Positions 58,943-64,000 of a stretch of 64,000 bases of DNA are shown here, in pieces. Positions within the stretch are counted from its first letter, which is position 1. The number at the start of each line of letters is the position of its first letter. Made by a program: the position numbers and the translations under genes. A model generated the notes under the pieces. It did not search any database and was not told where the DNA came from. It was given only the letters and a program-made list of their open reading frames with translations. The stretch is from CAZDBA01 sp964503615 (lineage in GTDB: Bacteria; Planctomycetota; Planctomycetia; Pirellulales; Pirellulaceae), in the NCBI GenBank assembly GCA_964503615.1, contig CAZDBA010000001.1:1-64000 (forward strand), given 5' to 3'.

Positions 58943-60796
58943 TTACTGGTAGAATTCCAGTCCCAAAGAAAGACCGTGGAAGAACACGTCGTCGTCGCCA
59001 GTTGATGGGTCAAGGAGCGGAGAGAAAGTTAGTGGAATCGCGTCTTCCGATGTGGAGACTCCGTCTATGAAGAGGAGGTTGTATCCCAAGCGGAAGCGAG
59101 CTCGGCTGCTGAGTTGGTAGTGCCCTGTGATTCCAAGATCCAGCAGGAATGCGCCGCTTGTGTCAGTGTCTCCGATGTCCAAAGACTCAAAGCCATTATT
59201 GACAACGGATAGCTCGGCGCGGGAAGTGTTGAGCAGCCATGCAACTTTTGCGAATCCGGAAAGGCTCCAGCGATAACCGACATCGTAAAACAGCTCACCA
59301 CCGATTTGAGGACCGATCAGGTTATTGTATGCCTCAACATCAAGGGCCGCTGTTTGCCCCCCCAGTGCTTGAGTTTGTGCGTTGTAATTGTCTTCCAGAT
59401 AAATGTATCGGATACCAGCAAGGACTTTAACAACGTCCCATCCCCAACGAACTCGGTTGTATTCGATACTGTGAAAGAATGTTTCAGACTCTTCTGTCAA
59501 AGTGGTCGTATTGAAGAATCCACTGATATCTCCGGGATTCAGGAAAGTACCGCCTGTTGTAAACTGGGGTTGGATACGAGCCAAAGGATCTGTTGTCGTA
59601 CCTCCTGCGTCTATGTCATAGACTCCAAAGTAGCTGAACTCTCGTCCGCTGGCTGCGTCCTGTCGACGTCCCAGCGTGATTCTAGTTCCGAATCCCCCAT
59701 CAAAATCGTTGCCTGGATTTGCGTTGAATGCACTGGCTTCGCCACCGGCGCGATTGAAGTATAAAAAGTCAAAGATCGCGTATTGACGGGCGCGGCTGAT
59801 GAAACCACATGCGGCGAACTGTTTGTCTATTTGATTTTGATCAAAGCAACCTCCAGGGCCGCAACTTTGGCAGTTGGATGTTGAACCCGAGCAAGAGCTA
59901 CACCCAACGACAGGAGTTGCCGAGGCGGGCGGGTGAAAGACGGGTTGTCCAACCGCGCTGCCGGTTGCGCAGGTGTTGCACCCTATGTCGCCCAAAAGTG
60001 GCTGGCTTCCAGTTGCGCATGTGCTGCAACCCGCGGTGCCACCCGTAATTGGCTGGTTTATTACCGAGCCTGCCTCAGTTGGCAAAACTTCTGTTGGAAA
60101 TAAAGAGCCTTGGCCAACGACCATCGAACCTTCAGTCGAAGGAAACTGAGTAGCCGGAACGGGAGAATGAGGTAATGCTTCAACAGGTAGAACAGGGGCA
60201 TCTTGAGAAAAAACGGATCGACTATCGGAACCCACCTGTGGAAGTGCTGGTCGACTAGCAGAACCTGCCTGTGGAAGTGCTGGTCGACTAGCTGAGCCTG
60301 CCTGTGGAAATGTTGGGCGACTGCCTGATCCCGATTGAACAGGCCTACTTGCGACGTTTATAGGTCGGGGCGGAGTTTGGTTTGTTACAGGATTATTGGG
60401 AACACTAACTCGGCCTTGTACAATGGGAGGTAGTGTGGGAGTGCTCGCTTGGTGGATTGAGTAACCCGTTTGGTAGCCTTGCGTGGCGGCCACTTGTTCG
60501 ATTGGGGATTCCGTTTCCTCAACTGTGGTGGCAATCATAGGAGTCAGCATGCCCGACTCTGCCGGGGTCTTGGCAACCTTAATTACCGGGACTGGCACAA
60601 GCGGGGGCCTTTGAATTTGGTTTGCCCTATTTGCGGCTGACTCAACTTCATCAGCTGATACAATCGGAGGAAAGCTTGAGTTGCTCTGGGTGTTGGAGGC
60701 ACTCCCGATGATTTGACCTTGGGCGGAAGCCAAGCTTGTTGCCATCGTTAGACAGGCAAAAAATCCCGTAACTCGGGTTTTAATTGTTGATTTCAT
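58943..60796 (-). CDS. Outer-membrane beta-barrel protein (BBP7-like) with short tandem repeats
   Basis: 617 residues. A signal peptide ends at ASAQ (about residue 26). Residues about 155-200 hold 11-residue repeats (AGSASRPALPQ, three to four copies). Cys-rich segments follow (CSTCATGSQPLLGDIGCNTCATGS, CSSCSG, CQSCGPGG). From about 330 on the sequence is barrel-like and fits the planctomycete BBP7 porin pattern (IFDFLYFNRAGG, FGTRITLGRRQD, EFSYFGVYDID, FSGFAKVAWL, ending LSLGLEFYQ with a terminal aromatic). It shares its build (repeats, Cys-rich, barrel) with 52582-54141. Function unknown. Confidence 0.78.
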   Translation of the reverse strand: MKSTIKTRVTGFFACLTMATSLASAQGQIIGSASNTQSNSSFPPIVSADEVESAANRANQIQRPPLVPVPVIKVAKTPAESGMLTPMIATTVEETESPIEQVAATQGYQTGYSIHQASTPTLPPIVQGRVSVPNNPVTNQTPPRPINVASRPVQSGSGSRPTFPQAGSASRPALPQAGSASRPALPQVGSDSRSVFSQDAPVLPVEALPHSPVPATQFPSTEGSMVVGQGSLFPTEVLPTEAGSVINQPITGGTAGCSTCATGSQPLLGDIGCNTCATGSAVGQPVFHPPASATPVVGCSSCSGSTSNCQSCGPGGCFDQNQIDKQFAACGFISRARQYAIFDFLYFNRAGGEASAFNANPGNDFDGGFGTRITLGRRQDAASGREFSYFGVYDIDAGGTTTDPLARIQPQFTTGGTFLNPGDISGFFNTTTLTEESETFFHSIEYNRVRWGWDVVKVLAGIRYIYLEDNYNAQTQALGGQTAALDVEAYNNLIGPQIGGELFYDVGYRWSLSGFAKVAWLLNTSRAELSVVNNGFESLDIGDTDTSGAFLLDLGITGHYQLSSRARFRLGYNLLFIDGVSTSEDAIPLTFSPLLDPSTGDDDVFFHGLSLGLEFYQ

Positions 60797-61090
60797 GTCG
60801 GCGCAAAAAGGTTAATTTTCGGGACTGCGGATTACCTTTGTTACTTGTCGGGCAAATTGAGGTGTTGACTTTTACCGATTTTTCGGAAATTGGCATCTAT
60901 ACGGTATTTCAGTGTTGTCAGGACTGTTCCAATTTCTCTGAAAGCGTACGTGGCCTGACAAAATGCGCATTTTGACAACTTAGGTAAGAGTAGTCCCCAA
61001 TGTGCTTGCTTAAGTACACTATAAGCTTGGTACTTGCTATCATTGATGGGCCTTTGGCTAACAACTTCTTTAAATTCTTAACATCGAGCC

Positions 61091-62797
61091 ATGTTAAACA
61101 TCATTTTATTTTTCAGGCGATTGCTTGATCTGTTCGTCGGTCCAGTTCGGTTTTTCAAATCGAATTGGAAAGAGTCGAAACGCCAGCAAACTCTGATGTT
61201 GGGTGTGCCAGCATTTGTAGTTGCTGTACTGGGGCTTTTGGCTCTTGGGATTTCGCAATTTACGCGAGGAAACCTTGAGTCTCGTTATATGGGACTTCAA
61301 GAATCAGAGAATCGTAGGCTTGTCACCCTCCAAAATCAGATCAAAAACACGAAGCGAGATTTGGAGAATCCAGAGGCGGCGGATTCCGATTCGGAAGACG
61401 GGCTTACACTGGAAGAAAAGCTGGAAAAGCTAATGGAGGAACTGGATGAGAGTAAAGGTAACCAGCGGATCTATTTGCAGAAGTTGATCGATATCGATTC
61501 AACCAGATCTGACTATCGTTTTGATCTTGCCCAAACCTGGGTCGGTGTAAACCAGGACAAGCACCAAGCGATTCTTCGAAGCTTGGCGCCCGAGGAAAAA
61601 ACGGTTTTTCACAAAGCCCATAAATTGATGGCTCAAGAATTTTTCTTGAAAGCAAATTCAGCCAAGTCTAAAGGTCAGAGAGCTTTTTATTTCGAAAAGG
61701 CTGGTATTCATGCAGATCATTGTTTGACGCAAGAGGTTGATGATCGAATGGCAAAAGAAATTAGGGCTCGGGTTTTGCAAGAGCGAGGCGAACTCCGTAC
61801 TGCCTACGAAGAATACGAAGAACTTTTTGAATCGGAGCCAGGCTACTATCTTCCTATGGTGCAACTGAACGAGCTGAGGAATGAGTCCGAACTGAACACC
61901 TCCGTGGTGGAAAGAGCGTATGGAAAATTCAAAGCGAGGCTGGAGCGCAACGAGCAAAACGACACAAGAATTTGGGTTACCTCATGGAGCAATATTATTC
62001 GCTGCCTGTTGATCAAAAAAGACTACGAGAAAGCAATTAAGGATCTTCAGGAAGAATTGTTGAGTCAGACTGCTGATGAAAAACGTGAACGGCAGGCGTT
62101 TCTTAGAAGCCTGATCGGCGAGGTCTACTCTGCATGGGCTGGTCAGGAGATAGAATTTAAAGAAATGAATACCAGTGAAAGACTAGAGGCGATCGAGCGC
62201 CTGCGTGAGTCACATAAAAGAAACCCCAAATCCCCGAGCACACTTAATAAGCTGACTTGGTTTGTAAACAATGCTTCAGATGTTTCTGACGCAGCTCGAA
62301 AAATTTACGATCCCAACAATGATCCCGAGGCGCCTCCTGGGGTGTTGAGCGATATGGGCGCCAGGGCTTTGCGAGACAGAGACTATGCCAGTGCGATTAG
62401 GTATTTCGAAGAAGCGATCACGAAAGCTCCGGAAAGCCCTTTGATTCTCAACAACTTGGCTTATGCCTATCTTGTCAGCGAAGACGTTCAAACTGCCGAA
62501 CGTGCTCTTTATCTGATAGACGATGCCCTTACCAAGCTCGGAGATAGCGTGAGTGGACAAGAGTTTAAAAGTTCTTTGTATCACACGCGGGGTACGGCTC
62601 TGATGCAGTTATCGCGTATGGAAGAGGCAGCAGCCAGTTTTGAAAAATCGCTTGTCGACCGGCCTGACCATCCTGAAACCATTGAGGCCTTGGTGCGATG
62701 TTACGAGGGGCGCATTCCGATGCTGGCTGATGTCTATCGCTCTTACCTTAAAGATTTGTATGCTCGCATCGAAGCTGAGGAAGCAAGTGGAAGCTAA
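61091..62797 (+). CDS. Membrane-anchored TPR protein 1
   Basis: 568 residues. A basic, amphipathic N-terminus (1-33) leads to one membrane helix (about 36-56, LMLGVPAFVVAVLGLLALGI). An acidic coiled coil (about 60-125, DSEDGLTLEEKLEKLMEELDES) and a series of tetratricopeptide-like helices follow, clearest at ALRDRDYASAIRYFEEAITKAPESPLILNNLAYAYL and ALMQLSRMEEAAASFEKSLVDRPDHPETIEAL. Such proteins act as scaffolds. The next gene has the same plan and starts 113 bases downstream, so the two are probably a pair working in one envelope complex. The cargo is unknown. Confidence 0.8.
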   Translation: MLNIILFFRRLLDLFVGPVRFFKSNWKESKRQQTLMLGVPAFVVAVLGLLALGISQFTRGNLESRYMGLQESENRRLVTLQNQIKNTKRDLENPEAADSDSEDGLTLEEKLEKLMEELDESKGNQRIYLQKLIDIDSTRSDYRFDLAQTWVGVNQDKHQAILRSLAPEEKTVFHKAHKLMAQEFFLKANSAKSKGQRAFYFEKAGIHADHCLTQEVDDRMAKEIRARVLQERGELRTAYEEYEELFESEPGYYLPMVQLNELRNESELNTSVVERAYGKFKARLERNEQNDTRIWVTSWSNIIRCLLIKKDYEKAIKDLQEELLSQTADEKRERQAFLRSLIGEVYSAWAGQEIEFKEMNTSERLEAIERLRESHKRNPKSPSTLNKLTWFVNNASDVSDAARKIYDPNNDPEAPPGVLSDMGARALRDRDYASAIRYFEEAITKAPESPLILNNLAYAYLVSEDVQTAERALYLIDDALTKLGDSVSGQEFKSSLYHTRGTALMQLSRMEEAAASFEKSLVDRPDHPETIEALVRCYEGRIPMLADVYRSYLKDLYARIEAEEASGS

Positions 62798-62909
62798 TCG
62801 CGGGCAAAGCGAGCCTGCGACTCGAGGGCGAGACCATCAGGTTTCTTGAAATAGTTTGATTTTACTTTTTGTATCCATAACATTTAAAAACCGCTAACGA
62901 TTTGGAACC

Positions 62910-64000
62910 ATGTTAAAAGCATTTAAAGAATTTTTGAATGAAGCGAGTGGGGCAGGGCCCTCAGGTGAGCAGGAACTTCCTGCTCGTATCATTGGTTTGA
63001 TAACGTTTCCATTTCGTTTTGCGTTTCGGTTTATTGGCTTTCTTTTGACCACTTGGGCTTCGACCCGCCCTGGTTTTGCTTTTGTGCGTGGTTTACCCGC
63101 TCTTTGTGCAGGAGGGGGCCTCGTGGTCAGCGTGGGGTTGGCTAGTTTTTTGTTAGAAACACGAAACGTCAAAAGATACGAAGGCCTGTTTAATCGCCAG
63201 CTTCAAGATGTTGAGGACGGAGAAATGGCTATTCCCTACGCGAAAAAGCTATTGGGCTTCTATCCCGACAATCCCGAGTATCACTTCCGACTTGGTTTAG
63301 CCCGTCAAAAAAATGCCGATGTTATGGGAGCTGTTGATGTGATGAAGCACATCGGAGAAAGAGGCTTGCCTGAAAAAACATCGGAAGGCGAAGTCGTTCT
63401 AAAAAAACATCCACCGGCGATTGTCTGGTTAGCACGGCAGTCGATAAGTGACTTAACTTGGGAGCCTCGTGAAGAACAAAGACTGAAAAGTGCTAGAAAG
63501 TATTATGAGCAGGCAATCGAATTGCTTGACCCAGAAATTGCAGAAGATTTCCCTGCTTTTGTAAACGCGAACATGGGCCTTGCTGAGGTGAACGTTAGAG
63601 CTAATAAGTCGGATGAAGCCATAAAGTGCTATAAAAATGTGTTGGTCAGAGAGAGGGAAGATGGCTCGCAAGATCCACATAAGCTGCAACTGGAGATGCA
63701 GTTGCAAGCGATCCCTCGATTGGTCTTTTTGTTGCATAAACAGGGGGATGATGCCGAGGTCAATCGTTGGGTGAGTTTCGCCAAGAAAGAAATTGGCAAA
63801 GTTGCAAAGAGGGCTCCAGATCAATTGGTATTTTGGAGCACCATTGTCCAAAGCTGTGAGATGGCTGAGGATTTTGATACTGCTAATAAGACAATCGACG
63901 AGGCGAAGTTATTGGCATCAAGCAGCCAATCTCGCGCAAGGATTGAGCAGTTGAGGGGCCGGATTTATCTGACTCAGGCCAACTCAGTCGAAGATATTTC
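62910..64000 (+). CDS. Membrane-anchored TPR protein 2 (3' end outside window)
   Basis: At least 363 codons from the ATG at 62910 with no stop before the window edge. The start is an amphipathic segment (MLKAFKEFLNEASG), followed by basic Phe-rich sequence (FPFRFAFRFIGFLL) and one clear membrane helix at about 68-87 (GLPALCAGGGLVVSVGLASFLL). TPR-like helices follow (AIPYAKKLLGFYPDNPEYHFRLGLARQ, SARKYYEQAIELLDPEI, MGLAEVNVRANKSDEAIKCYKNVL). It has the same build as the gene before it, on the same strand. No family name can be given. Confidence 0.8.
   Translation, partial: MLKAFKEFLNEASGAGPSGEQELPARIIGLITFPFRFAFRFIGFLLTTWASTRPGFAFVRGLPALCAGGGLVVSVGLASFLLETRNVKRYEGLFNRQLQDVEDGEMAIPYAKKLLGFYPDNPEYHFRLGLARQKNADVMGAVDVMKHIGERGLPEKTSEGEVVLKKHPPAIVWLARQSISDLTWEPREEQRLKSARKYYEQAIELLDPEIAEDFPAFVNANMGLAEVNVRANKSDEAIKCYKNVLVREREDGSQDPHKLQLEMQLQAIPRLVFLLHKQGDDAEVNRWVSFAKKEIGKVAKRAPDQLVFWSTIVQSCEMAEDFDTANKTIDEAKLLASSSQSRARIEQLRGRIYLTQANSVEDI

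Overview
The window looks like chromosomal DNA of a marine-type planctomycete of the Pirellulaceae, at roughly 50% GC. The evidence is two MoxR / DUF58 / BatA-like von Willebrand A (vWA) gene sets, a very large PQQ-propeller exported protein, Gly/Ser- and Cys-rich outer-membrane proteins, an rsmH gene standing outside any division cluster, and an LptE-type lipoprotein that implies a Gram-negative envelope. Genus cannot be fixed from sequence alone. I see no transposase, integrase, phage gene or CRISPR array. Three runs of exactly 100 N (28988-29087, 30456-30555, 41152-41251) are scaffold gaps. Each is flanked by the same sequence on both sides, so they probably hide little or nothing.

Layout. 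1-232 is the 5' end of formate-tetrahydrofolate ligase (minus strand). 363-7523 is a minus-strand operon: MoxR ATPase, DUF58 protein, BatA-type vWA protein, long vWA membrane protein. 7844-19880 runs on the plus strand: PQQ/TPR exported protein, NAD-dependent DNA ligase, GIN-domain lipoprotein, UvrA-like ATPase, ThiF/MoeB-like E1 enzyme. 19927-28974 is mixed: small hypotheticals, tRNA-Ser(GCU) with its terminator, an EEP-family hydrolase, a solute-binding lipoprotein, a stand-alone LigD phosphoesterase-domain protein and a GMC alcohol oxidase. 29160-33465 holds a YjbQ protein, a small conserved-looking protein behind a leader with an internal terminator, and a secreted zinc metallopeptidase. 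33896-41146 is the second, plus-strand MoxR/DUF58/vWA set, with the long vWA gene now first. 41316-51000 holds a 2-hydroxyacid dehydrogenase, a minus-strand run (TlpA-like, recO, BamD-like lipoprotein, lptE), queA, rsmH and a c-type cytochrome. From 51 kb to the end there are ApbE, a DUF2809 membrane protein, two outer-membrane proteins with short tandem repeats, an Arg/Asp/Asn-repeat protein, and two TPR membrane proteins, the last cut by the window edge.

The most striking content lies at 56.1-58.9 kb. A complete selenocysteine tRNA (anticodon UCA) is encoded at 56144-56243. About 2.5 kb away, on the minus strand, an iodothyronine-deiodinase-like / thioredoxin-fold gene (58392-58823) is interrupted by one in-frame TGA. 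The TGA sits exactly at the family's catalytic selenocysteine, in the context YTUPPF, and is followed by a hairpin shaped like a bacterial SECIS element. Standard gene calling would read this gene as a truncated ORF starting after the TGA. Between the two lies a perfect 357-bp tandem duplication that copies the 3' end of one gene and the 3' end of the selenoprotein gene. The two MoxR sets, with both polarities and different gene order, are the other notable system: each pairs an AAA+ ATPase with a cytosolic DUF58 protein and two membrane-anchored vWA proteins, and so probably builds or controls an envelope complex.
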